Numbered from the stretch's first letter, positions 26,653-34,931 are shown. The stretch is DNA of 64,000 nt from Streptomyces reniochalinae (GCF_003323735.1 NZ_QOIM01000036.1:1-64000); one strand, 5' to 3'. Numbers and translations are program-made. Notes: generated from the letters alone by a model not told the origin.

Positions 26653-27228
26653 TCACGTGTTCCGGTCTCGTCGAATGCCCATCGGTTTGCCGACCACTTC
26701 GGGCAGTGGAGCTGTGGAGTGGGCGCGGTGGATGGCGCCCAGACGCTGTTGCAGCTCCGCGGGGAGCGGGCAGGAACGCCCCTTGCCTGCGTCCACGTGC
26801 ACGAGCATCTGCTCGGCTGTGGCGAGCAGCGTCTGGTCGGTGCCGTGCCGCATCTCGTGGAAGAGGTGGACGCGCTTGGCGTCGAAGTCGAGGAGCCGCA
26901 GGCTGAGCTGGAGCGGTTCGCCCTCGGTCACTTCGCGCTTGTTGTGCAGGTGCGACTCGACCGTGTAGAGGGAGCGTCCCGCCGCGCGGTACTCCTCGCC
27001 GATCCCGATGTAGCGGAAGAAGGCGTCGGAGTTGTCCCCGAAGACGAGCAAGTAGCACGACTCGCTCATGTGCCCGTTGTAGTCGACCCACCGGGGACTG
27101 ACGGGGGTGTCGTGCAGCCGCAGCGGAGTGGGGATCTCCCTCGCCTCGTCCCAGTCTCTGTGTCCAGTGCCCTCGTACGGGGTCACCACCCTGTCGGGAC
27201 GGCCGGGCTCTCCCGTGTCGCTGCTCAT
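26653..27228 (-). CDS. hotdog-fold thioesterase, betainyl-CoA thioesterase-like
   Basis: A 191-aa hotdog-fold thioesterase. The active-site signature VDYNGHMSESCYLLVFGD (near residues 48-65), followed by the helix with FFRYIGIG and later RVHLFHEMRH and AEQMLVHVD, matches the thioesterase that accompanies or is fused to carnitine 3-dehydrogenase in carnitine degraders. There it releases betaine from betainyl-CoA. With the CaiD-like hydratase, dehydrogenase and ligase downstream, this points to quaternary-amine acyl-CoA metabolism. ATG 27228 has a perfect AAGGAGG site. It is the first gene of the operon; a heptanucleotide repeat lies right upstream. Confidence 0.8.
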   Translation of the reverse strand: MSSDTGEPGRPDRVVTPYEGTGHRDWDEAREIPTPLRLHDTPVSPRWVDYNGHMSESCYLLVFGDNSDAFFRYIGIGEEYRAAGRSLYTVESHLHNKREVTEGEPLQLSLRLLDFDAKRVHLFHEMRHGTDQTLLATAEQMLVHVDAGKGRSCPLPAELQQRLGAIHRAHSTAPLPEVVGKPMGIRRDRNT

Positions 27229-27239
27229 CCAGCCTCCTT

Positions 27240-27279
27240 GCGGTGTGCGGTGTGCGGTGTGCGGTGTGCGGTGTGCGGT
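27240..27279. repeat. heptanucleotide tandem repeat (GCGGTGT)n
   Basis: The unit GCGGTGT is repeated five times in perfect register plus a partial sixth copy. The array begins immediately upstream of the thioesterase ribosome-binding site (27231-27239), in the leader or promoter of the operon. Such short tandem arrays can change length by slippage and alter expression, but nothing in the sequence proves this. Confidence 0.8.
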
Positions 27280-27305
27280 ACGTGGGGCGTCTCATGCCCG
27301 GCGAG

Positions 27306-27342
27306 CGTTCACATCGTGCGACGTACGCTCGTAATGTGAACG
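27306..27342. promoter_or_regulatory. inverted-repeat operator between carnitine-type operon and IclR gene
   Basis: CGTTCACAT (27306-27314) and ATGTGAACG (27334-27342) are exact reverse complements with centres 28 bases apart. They lie in the 284-base divergent region between the thioesterase operon and the IclR gene, a likely binding site for that regulator. Confidence 0.6.
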
Positions 27343-27512
27343 TATGGAGTGTGTGGGTGCCGCGTCAAGCGCGGAGCGTCAGCGGGCCGCATCGCCGGCT
27401 TCCCAGGCGGCGGCCCGGGCCGGTCCGCGTCGCTCCCCCCGCTGGGCGGCGGCGGCCCGGCGCTGGCCCATTACGCTGCCGGGAGGAGAGAAGACGTGGC
27501 AGGAGGCACCGG

Positions 27513-28382
27513 ATGGCGGCGGCACACGCCCCCGACGAACAGGAACAGGCACCACCGGCGGGCGGACCACCGGCGGGCGGCCGGGTGCAGTCGCTGGAGC
27601 GCGCCATCGCGCTGCTCAACGCCGTGGCGGCGAGCGCGCCGAAGGGGAGGCCCGTGGCGGAGCTGGCCGTGGAGTGCGGGCTCAACCGCGCGACAGCCTG
27701 GCGGCTGCTGGCGACCCTCGAACACCACGCGATGGTCGAACGCGACGCGCTGACCAACCGGTACACCATCGGTTCGGCCGTGACGACGATGGCCGCGACC
27801 GCGGGCGTCGAGGGCCTGATCCGGCGCGCGCACCCCGTGCTGGAGCGGCTGTGCCACCAGTCGGGCGAGACCGCGAACCTGGCGGTCGCCCAGCGTCTGG
27901 GACTGACCTATGTCGACGAGGTGACCCCGCCCGTCGTCCTCACGGCGCGCTGGCTGGGGCGCCAGGTGCCGATCCACGCCTCCTCGGCGGGCAAGGCGCT
28001 GCTGGCCTGGCTGCCGGCGGAGGAGGTGGAGGCGATGCTCTCCGGGCCCCTCGCCGAGTTCACCGAGACCACCCGCACCGACAGGGAGAGCCTGCACGGC
28101 GAGCTGGCCGAAATCCGCACGCAGGGATACAGCGTCAGCCTGGGCGAGCTCGAAGAGCAGCTCAACGGTGTCGCCGCGCCCGTGCTCGACGCCTGGCAGC
28201 GGCCCGTGGCCGTCGTCAGCGTGTGGGGCCCGAAGGACCGTGTTCCCGAGGCGCGGTTCGCGGAGCTGGGCGCGCAGGCGCGACGGGCGGCCGAGGACAT
28301 CCGGGACCTGATCGCCCCCGCGGCCGCGGCGGTGCCCGCGGCCGGAGCCGACGTGGGCCGGGGAGGCGGCAGGACGGCCTGA
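27513..28382 (+). CDS. IclR family transcriptional regulator
   Basis: A 289-aa IclR regulator. The winged helix spans about residues 25-85 (VQSLERAIALLNAV, then LAVECGLNRATAWRLLATLE). The effector domain follows, with VTPPVVLTARWLGRQVPIHA and the SSAGKALLAWLP motif near 170. Start ATG 27513 is chosen because AGGAGG lies 6 bases upstream; an earlier in-frame region is low-complexity and unlikely to be translated. It is divergent from the CaiD-type operon and separated from it by a 9-base inverted repeat, so it most likely senses an intermediate of that pathway. It converges with a DUF7144 gene. Confidence 0.88.
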   Translation: MAAAHAPDEQEQAPPAGGPPAGGRVQSLERAIALLNAVAASAPKGRPVAELAVECGLNRATAWRLLATLEHHAMVERDALTNRYTIGSAVTTMAATAGVEGLIRRAHPVLERLCHQSGETANLAVAQRLGLTYVDEVTPPVVLTARWLGRQVPIHASSAGKALLAWLPAEEVEAMLSGPLAEFTETTRTDRESLHGELAEIRTQGYSVSLGELEEQLNGVAAPVLDAWQRPVAVVSVWGPKDRVPEARFAELGAQARRAAEDIRDLIAPAAAAVPAAGADVGRGGGRTA

Positions 28383-28401
28383 GAGTCCGGGCCGGAAAGG
28401 T

Positions 28402-28836
28402 TCACAGGGAGGAGGCGCCCACCGAGCGGTTCGCCGTCAGCGAGGCGCCGAGACCGATCGAGACGACGGCCCACAGCGGCTGGTAGGGGAGCCACAGGAA
28501 GTTCGCGAGCAGGCTGAGCGAGGCCATCGTGACGCCCACGATCCGGGCCCACAGCGCGTCGGCGAGCAGGCCGAGACCGGCGGCCAGGGCGATCACGCCG
28601 ACCGCCAGCAGGGCCCAGCCCCACGCGGTGAGGTTGAACCGGAAGACGTAGTCGTCGATTCCGGTGTAGATCTGGTCGGAGGCGACCGCGGTGATGCCCT
28701 TGAGGATGTCCAGCAGACCGTTCACGACGAGCACGACCCCGGCGAACACGGTGCCTCCGACCGCCCAGGCGCGGGTGTGTGAGCTGGGGCCGGAAGACCC
28801 CTGAGGGGCGTGCCTCGGTGCGGTCGGCTGAGCCAT
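28402..28836 (-). CDS. DUF7144-type four-helix membrane protein
   Basis: A 144-aa integral membrane protein with four predicted spans after a polar, proline-rich N-terminus of about 28 residues. The first span begins AWAVGGTVFAGVVLVVNG and is followed by the loop QIYTGIDDYVFRFN, a pattern shared by a family of small actinobacterial membrane proteins of unknown role. Start ATG 28836 follows GGGAG. It is a single gene, convergent with the IclR gene. No function can be assigned. Confidence 0.8.
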   Translation of the reverse strand: MAQPTAPRHAPQGSSGPSSHTRAWAVGGTVFAGVVLVVNGLLDILKGITAVASDQIYTGIDDYVFRFNLTAWGWALLAVGVIALAAGLGLLADALWARIVGVTMASLSLLANFLWLPYQPLWAVVSIGLGASLTANRSVGASSL

Positions 28837-28941
28837 CGGATGCTCCCTGGGTCGGGTGCCTCCACGCTGCTGCTCACGCGCCGCCGTGGCCATCCGGATA
28901 CGGCCGAAGGGGTGAGCGGGGGATGGCGTTTTCGAGGGGCG

Positions 28942-30054
28942 TCATCCCCGTGGGGTGCTTCCCGCCGCGGGTGCGCCGGCTTGGGGTGCCGTCAGGCCCA
29001 GTTCGGTCAGCAGCCGTTGCCGGTGCCAGGCGGGCGGGCCGAAGAGCTGCGCCGCCCCGTGCGCGCGCTTGAAGTAGCGGTGGGCGTCGGCTTCCCAGGT
29101 GATGCCGATGCCGCCGTGCAGCTGGATCATCTCGCCGGCGACCGCCGCGAGCGCCTCGGAGCAGGCCGACTTGGCGGCGGCCGCGTGGAGCGTGAGGTCC
29201 GGTGCGTCGGCGGCCGCCGCGACGGCCGCGCCCAGTGCCGCCGAGCGGGCCGACTCGACCAGCACGTAGGCGTCCGCCAGCCGGTGCTTGACGGCCTGGA
29301 AGGAGCCGATCGGGCGGCCGAACTGGACGCGCTGACCGGCGTAGGCGACCGTGCGCTCAAGACAGTGCTCGGCCGCGCCGACCTGCTCGGCGGCCACGGC
29401 GGTGCAGGCGTGGTCCAGGACGCGGGCGAGGACTCCGGCGCCGTCGCCGTCCGCCCCGAGGAGCCGGCCCTCGGCGCCGTCGAGTGCGAGGCGTGCCAGC
29501 GAGCGCGTCTGGTCCATGGCGACCAGCGCCTCGCGGCGCAGCCCGCCCGTGCGCGGCGCCACCTCGAAGAGCGAGACGCCCGCTCGGGTGCGGGCGGCGA
29601 CGAGCACCACGTCGGCATCCGAGCCGTCGAGGACGTGTTCCTTGGCCGCGGTGATGCGCCAGCTCCCGTCGGCGTGCGGCGTGGCCTCGCCGCGCAGCGC
29701 CGCCGGGTCCCAGGAGCCTTCCTCGGCCCAGGCCAGGGAAGCCACCGTCGTGCCGTCGGCGATGCCGGGCAGCAGGCGGGCGCACGCGGCGGCGTCGCCG
29801 GAGGCGAGCAGCGCGCGTACCGCCACCACCGCGGAACCGAGGTAGGGGGCGGGGCTCAGTGTCCTTCCCAGCTCTTCCAGCACCACGGCGGCCTCGCGTG
29901 CCCCGCAGCCCGCCCCTCCGTACTCCTCGGGGACGAGGAGGCCGGCGACGCCGATCTGTTCGGTCAGCGGGCGCCAGGCGGCCGCACCTTCGTGCCGCGC
30001 CAGCAGTGCCCGTACGGCGGATCGCAGCGCTTCCTGTTCCTCTGTCGGCCTCAC
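28942..30054 (-). CDS. acyl-CoA dehydrogenase, beta-type subunit of a pair
   Basis: A 370-aa acyl-CoA dehydrogenase-like protein. It has the N-terminal helical domain (LLVPEEYGGAGCG near 45), the middle beta domain, and a C-terminal domain with VQFGRPIGSFQAVKHRLADA and QLHGGIGITWEADAHRYFKRA. It lacks the YEGT catalytic glutamate motif. This, and its partner transcribed divergently, fit the heteromeric dehydrogenases (FadE/ChsE type) that oxidise bulky CoA esters. Start GTG 30054 (RPTEEQEALRSAV) has GGGGAG upstream; a TTG at 30117 is possible but would overlap the operator. Substrate unknown. Confidence 0.82.
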   Translation of the reverse strand: MRPTEEQEALRSAVRALLARHEGAAAWRPLTEQIGVAGLLVPEEYGGAGCGAREAAVVLEELGRTLSPAPYLGSAVVAVRALLASGDAAACARLLPGIADGTTVASLAWAEEGSWDPAALRGEATPHADGSWRITAAKEHVLDGSDADVVLVAARTRAGVSLFEVAPRTGGLRREALVAMDQTRSLARLALDGAEGRLLGADGDGAGVLARVLDHACTAVAAEQVGAAEHCLERTVAYAGQRVQFGRPIGSFQAVKHRLADAYVLVESARSAALGAAVAAAADAPDLTLHAAAAKSACSEALAAVAGEMIQLHGGIGITWEADAHRYFKRAHGAAQLFGPPAWHRQRLLTELGLTAPQAGAPAAGSTPRG

Positions 30055-30112
30055 TCGCCTGGCTCCCCTCCGCGCGGGCCGAGCGGAGCGGGCGGGCCCG
30101 ACCGGCTTCCCT

Positions 30113-30131
30113 AACAAGTGTTTGGTAGATT
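30113..30131 (+). promoter_or_regulatory. KstR2-like operator overlapping a TAGATT -10 box
   Basis: AACAAGTGTTTGGT (30113-30126) differs in one base from the KstR2 consensus AnCAAGnnCTTGnT. It abuts TAGATT (30126-30131), a good actinobacterial -10 hexamer. The ATG of the plus-strand dehydrogenase gene is only 12 bases past this box, with no ribosome site between, so its transcript is probably leaderless or nearly so. Confidence 0.55.
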
Positions 30132-30142
30132 AGCGTACCCCC

Positions 30143-31381
30143 ATGAGCGGCGTCGAGGAGTTCCGGGCGGAGATACGCGGCTGGTTGCGGGCGAACCTCA
30201 CCGGCGCGTTCGCCGGTCTGCGCGGCCGTGGCGGACCCGGCCGGGAGCACGAGGTCTTCGCCGAACGCCTCGCCTGGGAGCGGCACATGGCCGCGGCGGG
30301 CTGGACCTGCGTCGGATGGCCGACGGAGTACGGCGGCCGGGGAGCCACCCTGGAGCAACAGGTCGCCTTCCACGAGGAGTACGCGCTCGCCGACGCGCCC
30401 GCCCGGGTGGGACACATCGGTGAACAACTGCTGGGCCCCACCCTGATCGCCTTCGGCACCCCCCAACAGCGCGCACGCTTCCTGCCCAGGATCGTCGCCG
30501 TCGACGAGCTGTGGTGCCAGGGGTACAGCGAGCCGGACGCCGGCTCCGACCTGGCCAACATCCGCACCCGGGCCGAGTGGGACGGCTCGCCCGGCTCCGG
30601 CACGGGCGAGCCGGAAAGCGGCGGGGGCGAGCCCGGCGCAGGCGCGGGCCAGTGGGTCGTCACCGGGCAGAAGATCTGGACCTCGCTCGCCCACGAGTCC
30701 GACTGGTGCTTCGTCCTTGCCCGCACCGAAGCCGGCTCCGCGCGCCACCGCGGCCTGTCGTACCTCCTGGTGCCGCTCGACCAGCCGGGAGTGCAGATCC
30801 GCCCCATCACCCAGCTGACCGGCACCTCCGAGTTCAACGAGGTCTTCTTCGACGGCGCGCGCACCGATGCGGCACACCTCGTCTCAGCCCCGGGCGACGG
30901 CTGGAGGGTGGCCATGGCCACCCTCGGCTTCGAGCGAGGGGTCTCCACGCTGGGGCAGCAGGTCGGATTCCGCCGGGAGCTGGAAGCCCTCATCGGCCTG
31001 GCCCGCCGCAACGGAGCGGCCGACGACCCGCTGATCCGCGACCGGATCGCCCAGGCATGGATCGGTCTGGAGACCATACGGTTCAACGCCCTGCGGATGC
31101 TCGACGCGGTGGCGGCGGGGGCACCGGGTCCCGAGGCGTCGATCGGCAAGATCTTCTGGGCGACCTGGCACCGGCAGCTCGGTGAACTCGCGATGGACGT
31201 CCTCGGCGCCGGCGGGATGCTCGCCGACGAGCCCTACGACCTCGACGACTGGCAGCGGCTGTTCCTCTTCTCGCGGGCCGACACCCTCTACGCGGGGTCG
31301 AACGAGATCCAGCGCAACATCATCGCCGAACGGGTACTCGGCCTGCCCAAAGAGACCCGCCCTCCCGCACCGGGCAGCTGA
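30143..31381 (+). CDS. acyl-CoA dehydrogenase, alpha-type subunit of a pair
   Basis: A 412-aa acyl-CoA dehydrogenase with the usual three-domain layout: GWPTEYGGRGATLEQQVAF (near residue 58), QGYSEPDAGSDLA (near 130, FAD loop), TGQKIWTS (near 175), and a C-terminal LYAGSNEIQRNIIAERVLG. The position of the catalytic glutamate in YEGT is alanine here, as in one chain of steroid-type heterotetramers, so the base must lie elsewhere or in the partner. A glycine/proline/glutamate-rich insertion (about residues 150-170) is unusual. It is divergent from the partner gene at 30054, and both likely respond to the TetR-type site between them. The start ATG 30143 lacks a ribosome site. Confidence 0.86.
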   Translation: MSGVEEFRAEIRGWLRANLTGAFAGLRGRGGPGREHEVFAERLAWERHMAAAGWTCVGWPTEYGGRGATLEQQVAFHEEYALADAPARVGHIGEQLLGPTLIAFGTPQQRARFLPRIVAVDELWCQGYSEPDAGSDLANIRTRAEWDGSPGSGTGEPESGGGEPGAGAGQWVVTGQKIWTSLAHESDWCFVLARTEAGSARHRGLSYLLVPLDQPGVQIRPITQLTGTSEFNEVFFDGARTDAAHLVSAPGDGWRVAMATLGFERGVSTLGQQVGFRRELEALIGLARRNGAADDPLIRDRIAQAWIGLETIRFNALRMLDAVAAGAPGPEASIGKIFWATWHRQLGELAMDVLGAGGMLADEPYDLDDWQRLFLFSRADTLYAGSNEIQRNIIAERVLGLPKETRPPAPGS

Positions 31382-31567
31382 GCGCGGCGACAGCGGGCCA
31401 CGGATGCCGCAGCGCCCCCAGCGGCCGCAGCCAGCGATCGCAGCGCCCTCGAAGAGCTGGTCACACGCCTGATGTCCGTCTCGCGTCACGCCCGGGGCGT
31501 CCGTCCCGGCGGGCGTGCCGGGCCACCCGGCCGTAGCCTGGCGTCAACGGCTGCGGAAGGGGCACAG

Positions 31568-32584
31568 GTGGAGCCGCGGGCGGCGCTGGAGCGGATCGCC
31601 TTTCTGCTGGAGCGCGCACAGGCACCGACGTACCGGGTGCGGGCCTTCCGCACGGCTGCCCGGGTGCTGGCCGCTCTTCCCGCAGGTGAGACCGAGCAGC
31701 GGGCGGCCGCCGGCACGCTGGAGTCGCTCAAGGGCGTGGGGCCCAGGACCGCGCAGGTCGTGCGGGAGGCGCTGGCCGGCGACGTGCCGGGGTACCTGGC
31801 GAAGCTGGAGGCCGAGGCGGCCGACGAGGCGCCTTTGCCGGAGGCGGCGCGCGCGCTGCGGGCGGCGCTGCGCGGCGACTGCCATCTGCACTCCGACTGG
31901 TCGGACGGCGGCAGCTCGCTGGAGGAGATGGCGGCGACGGCCAAGGCGCTCGGCCACGAGTGGGCGGTCCTCACCGACCACTCCCCGCGGCTGACGATCG
32001 CGGGCGGCCTTTCGGCGCAGCGGCTGCGCCGGCAACTGGACGTGGTCGCGGAGGTCAACGAGCGGCTGGCACCGTTCCGGCTGCTCACCGGTATCGAGTG
32101 CGACATCCTGGAGGACGGAACGCTCGACCAGGAAGAGGAGTTGCTGGCCGGGCTCGACGTGGTGGTGGCGTCGGTGCACTCGAAGCTGCGGATGCCCGGG
32201 GAGCTGATGACGCCGCGGATGCTTCGGGCGGTCCGCAATCCACTGGTGGACGTGCTGGGGCACTGCACGGGCAGGCTGCTGTCGGGCAGGAGGCGGCCCG
32301 AATCGGAGTTCGACGCGGAGGAGGTCTTCGCGGCGTGCGCGGAGTCGGGGACGGCTGTGGAGGTCAACTGCCGGCCCGAGCGCAGCGATCCACCGCGCCG
32401 CCTGCTGCGGCAGGCCCTCGACGCGGGAACGTGGTTCGCCATCGACACCGACGCGCACGCGCCCGGCCAGCTCGACTGGCAGGCGGGCGGCTGCCTGCGC
32501 GCGGCCGCGTGCGGGGTGCCGCCGGAACGGGTCGTCAACACCCTGCCGGCCGGGGAACTGCTGGCCTGGACGGCCGAGAGCTGA
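31568..32584 (+). CDS. PHP-domain phosphoesterase with helix-hairpin-helix N-terminus
   Basis: A 338-aa protein built like the C-terminal half of family X DNA polymerases but without a polymerase domain. An N-terminal HhH region (TLESLKGVGPRTAQVVREAL, near residue 55) is followed by a PHP metal-dependent phosphoesterase domain. The metal ligands are visible in GDCHLHSDWSD (near 107), TDHSPR, IECDIL, VASVHSK, DVLGHC and DTDAHAP. Start GTG 31568 follows GGAAGGGG. Members act as phosphatases or DNA-end processing factors; the substrate is uncertain. It stands alone between the dehydrogenase gene and a convergent small frame. Confidence 0.85.
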   Translation: MEPRAALERIAFLLERAQAPTYRVRAFRTAARVLAALPAGETEQRAAAGTLESLKGVGPRTAQVVREALAGDVPGYLAKLEAEAADEAPLPEAARALRAALRGDCHLHSDWSDGGSSLEEMAATAKALGHEWAVLTDHSPRLTIAGGLSAQRLRRQLDVVAEVNERLAPFRLLTGIECDILEDGTLDQEEELLAGLDVVVASVHSKLRMPGELMTPRMLRAVRNPLVDVLGHCTGRLLSGRRRPESEFDAEEVFAACAESGTAVEVNCRPERSDPPRRLLRQALDAGTWFAIDTDAHAPGQLDWQAGGCLRAAACGVPPERVVNTLPAGELLAWTAES

Positions 32585-32602
32585 CCAGCCCCCACGAGCC
32601 CC

Positions 32603-32761
32603 TCACGTGGCCCCCAGGTCCTGATGGTGGTGGGCCGGTGCTCCGGGATCGGTGGGTGTGCGGCGGCCCGCCACGTGGTCGCCGACCAGGCGTCTGATCC
32701 AGGCGCACAGCTCGTCGACCGTTTCCCGGAGGTGCCCAGACAGCGCCAGGACGGGGGGCAC
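32603..32761 (-). CDS. possible small protein or gene tail, 52 aa
   Basis: After the stop of the serine-hydrolase gene a minus-strand frame opens at GTG 32761 and reads VPPVLALSGHLRETVDELC, then AWIRRLVGDHVAGRRTPT, ending in a histidine-rich tail. The helical, charged first half looks like genuine protein and is not a shadow of another gene, but the ribosome site is weak. It could be a real small gene co-transcribed with the hydrolase or the remnant of a longer one. I do not recognise the family. Confidence 0.25.
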   Translation of the reverse strand: MPPVLALSGHLRETVDELCAWIRRLVGDHVAGRRTPTDPGAPAHHHQDLGAT

Positions 32762-32824
32762 CGTCCCGCGCGGCAGCCCCCCGGTCGGCCCTGGCGCCGG
32801 GGTGGCGTCAGCGGCTGTGAGCGG

Positions 32825-34243
32825 TCACGCCTGGGGGAGGCCGTGCCATCCGCGCGGGTCCACCCCGCCGGGCACCGGGGCCTGCGGGTCGTAGGGGGCA
32901 CGGGTGAAGACGAACGAGCCCACATCCAGGTGGCTGACCGAGCCGTCGGATCGCCGCACCGCCTCCAGGCGCTCTCCGGCGTAGTAGCCCTCAAGACCCG
33001 TCCAGGTGCCGTCGCCCTCGGGCCTGAACAGGGAGCGCCGCCCGGTGCCCGACAGCGGCGCCAGTTCGAGTGCGCCACCCGCCCGCACGCGCACTCCGAT
33101 CACCTGGGTCCCCCAGTACCACGGCCCCGCCACCTCCAGCAGCGCCGGATCGACCTCGGGCAGCGGGCGCCAGGGTTGGGGGAACAGGGGCTCCGCGTCC
33201 GCCACCGTCCGGATCAGGTCGGCGGCCACCGTCTCCGGGGCGGGTCCCGACGTGCAGTTCGCCAGAACCACCGCCGTCAGGTCCTCCTCCTCACACATCC
33301 ACAGCGCCGCGAGATAGCCCGGCAGCGAACCCGAGTGCCCGGACAGCGACCGGCCGTGCTGCCGCGTGAGGGCGACGCCCAACCCGTAGGTGCGGCTCCA
33401 GTCCCCGGCCGCGGCCGGCGCGTACGGCACCCGCATCTCCCGCACCGACTCGGCGCCCAGGACGCGCTCGTCACCCCGCAGCAGGAAGCCGGCGAACCGG
33501 GCGAGATCGGCGGCGGTGGACCACAGTTGACCCGCGGCCGCCATCAGGCCGTGGTCCTGGACGGGCTCCGCCTGGAGCGCGTCCGCCCAGGGGTGCACGG
33601 CCCAGCCCGTGGCGTACGGCTCCTCGGGTCGCGGCCCGGTCCTGTGCAGACCCAGCGGGGTGAGCACCTCCCGCCGCAGCACTTCGTGCCAGGGCGCGCG
33701 GCGGACGGCTTCGACGAGCGAGCCGAGCAGGGCGTAGCCGGGGTTGGAGTAGTGATGACGGTGCCCCGCCGGATGCCTGAGCGGCTGGTCGCCCAGCACG
33801 TCGGACAGCTCGGGGCGCAGTGTCGCCGGGCTCCGCTCCCACCAGGGCCCCGGGGTCTCGGCGGCGAGTCCGCCGGTGTGCGAGAGCAACTGAGCGAGCG
33901 TCAGGTGGCCGACGCGGGTGTCCGGCAGATGCCGCTCCAGCGGGTCCGAGAGATCGAGCACGCCTTCGTCCCGCAGCCGCATGACCAGGACAGCGGTGAA
34001 GGTCTTGGTGATCGACCCGATGCGGTACTGGGTGTTCTCGTCGGGCCCGTCCTCCTCGACACCGCTTCTGGCTCCCGTCCACACGACTTCCCCACCGCGG
34101 GACACGGCCGCTGCGAGCGAGGGCGCCCGCCCCTGGGCCTGCGCCGTGGCGAGACGGTGCGCCAGCGCCCTCCGGGTGACGGGGAGCAACTCTTCGCACA
34201 GGGGGTGGGAGGGGGCGCCAGTGGTCTCACGCGGTTCGCTCAT
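32825..34243 (-). CDS. serine hydrolase, class C beta-lactamase/DD-peptidase family
   Basis: A 472-aa penicillin-binding-protein-like serine hydrolase. The active-site triad motifs are present: SITK (nucleophile serine near residue 77), YSN (near 165) and HSG (near 295). There is no signal peptide, so it is probably cytoplasmic; many such proteins are esterases or D-amino-acid peptidases rather than beta-lactamases. After the catalytic domain a C-terminal beta-rich domain of about 130 residues (PWYWGTQVIGVRV onwards) is typical of the family. Start ATG 34243 opens the conserved N-terminal helix. It is monocistronic apart from the small frame downstream. Confidence 0.88.
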   Translation of the reverse strand: MSEPRETTGAPSHPLCEELLPVTRRALAHRLATAQAQGRAPSLAAAVSRGGEVVWTGARSGVEEDGPDENTQYRIGSITKTFTAVLVMRLRDEGVLDLSDPLERHLPDTRVGHLTLAQLLSHTGGLAAETPGPWWERSPATLRPELSDVLGDQPLRHPAGHRHHYSNPGYALLGSLVEAVRRAPWHEVLRREVLTPLGLHRTGPRPEEPYATGWAVHPWADALQAEPVQDHGLMAAAGQLWSTAADLARFAGFLLRGDERVLGAESVREMRVPYAPAAAGDWSRTYGLGVALTRQHGRSLSGHSGSLPGYLAALWMCEEEDLTAVVLANCTSGPAPETVAADLIRTVADAEPLFPQPWRPLPEVDPALLEVAGPWYWGTQVIGVRVRAGGALELAPLSGTGRRSLFRPEGDGTWTGLEGYYAGERLEAVRRSDGSVSHLDVGSFVFTRAPYDPQAPVPGGVDPRGWHGLPQA

Positions 34244-34412
34244 GTCCCCAGTTCATCCCATGCGCATTCCGCGCACGCAGCCGGCCCGGGCGGGCGGGGA
34301 GCGGCGGGACGCCGAGGTCCGTTCCGCCCGCGGACTTGAGAAAATGGGGGCGACGCGCCCGGGGGCGGCGCGGAGGGAACCGGCGCGGGGGCCTCCCCGC
34401 ACATCGGAGGTC

Positions 34413-34931
34413 ATGGTGGACAACGGCGCGGCACACGCCCCGGCGTCGGGCGTACTGGCACAGCTGACGGACCTGCTGCGTCGGCTGCCCGCGGACGGGG
34501 GAGGGGCGCTGTGGCGGCTCGACCGCACGGGCCGCCAGCTGGACGCCAACCTGGTGCGCCTGGCGCCGGGCGCCGAGGTCGGTGCCTGGGTCGAACCCGA
34601 CCTGGACGTGCTGCTGTACGTGACGGAAGGAAGCGGCCGGCTGGAGAGCGACAGCGGCCAGGAAACCCTGCGGGCCGGCGCGGTCGTATGGCTGGGCCAT
34701 GGCGGCCGCCGGGCCCTGTCGGCCGGTGAGCAGGGGCTGATGTACCTCAGCGTCCACCGCCGCCGTCCCGGACTCACCATCGGGCGGCCCGGCGGCGAAG
34801 GCGGTGGGGCCCGGGAGGCCGGGGAGGCCGCCTGCCTGCTCGACCGGGTGTGCGACGCGTGCGGGCGGCTCGCCACGGAGAGCGACGCGCGGTTCTGCTA
34901 CCGGTGCGGCGAACCGCTGCCCGAGCACTGA
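34413..34931 (+). CDS. cupin-like protein with C-terminal zinc ribbon
   Basis: A 172-aa protein in two parts. Residues about 30-115 form a small cupin-like beta barrel (ALWRLDRTGRQLDANLVRL, then a DVLLYVTEGSGRLESDSG turn and VVWLGHGGRRAL). The last 30 residues contain CDAC and CYRC separated by 14 residues, a zinc ribbon. ATG 34413 has CGGAGG directly upstream. The fusion suggests a sensor or scaffold rather than an enzyme, since no cupin metal-binding histidine motif is obvious. It is convergent with a response-regulator gene. I do not know a characterised homologue. Confidence 0.75.
   Translation: MVDNGAAHAPASGVLAQLTDLLRRLPADGGGALWRLDRTGRQLDANLVRLAPGAEVGAWVEPDLDVLLYVTEGSGRLESDSGQETLRAGAVVWLGHGGRRALSAGEQGLMYLSVHRRRPGLTIGRPGGEGGGAREAGEAACLLDRVCDACGRLATESDARFCYRCGEPLPEH

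Noticed and set aside
32825-34243. Antibiotic-inactivating beta-lactamase
   Set aside because: SITK/YSN/HSG motifs are shared with esterases and DD-peptidases, and there is no export signal, so resistance cannot be inferred.
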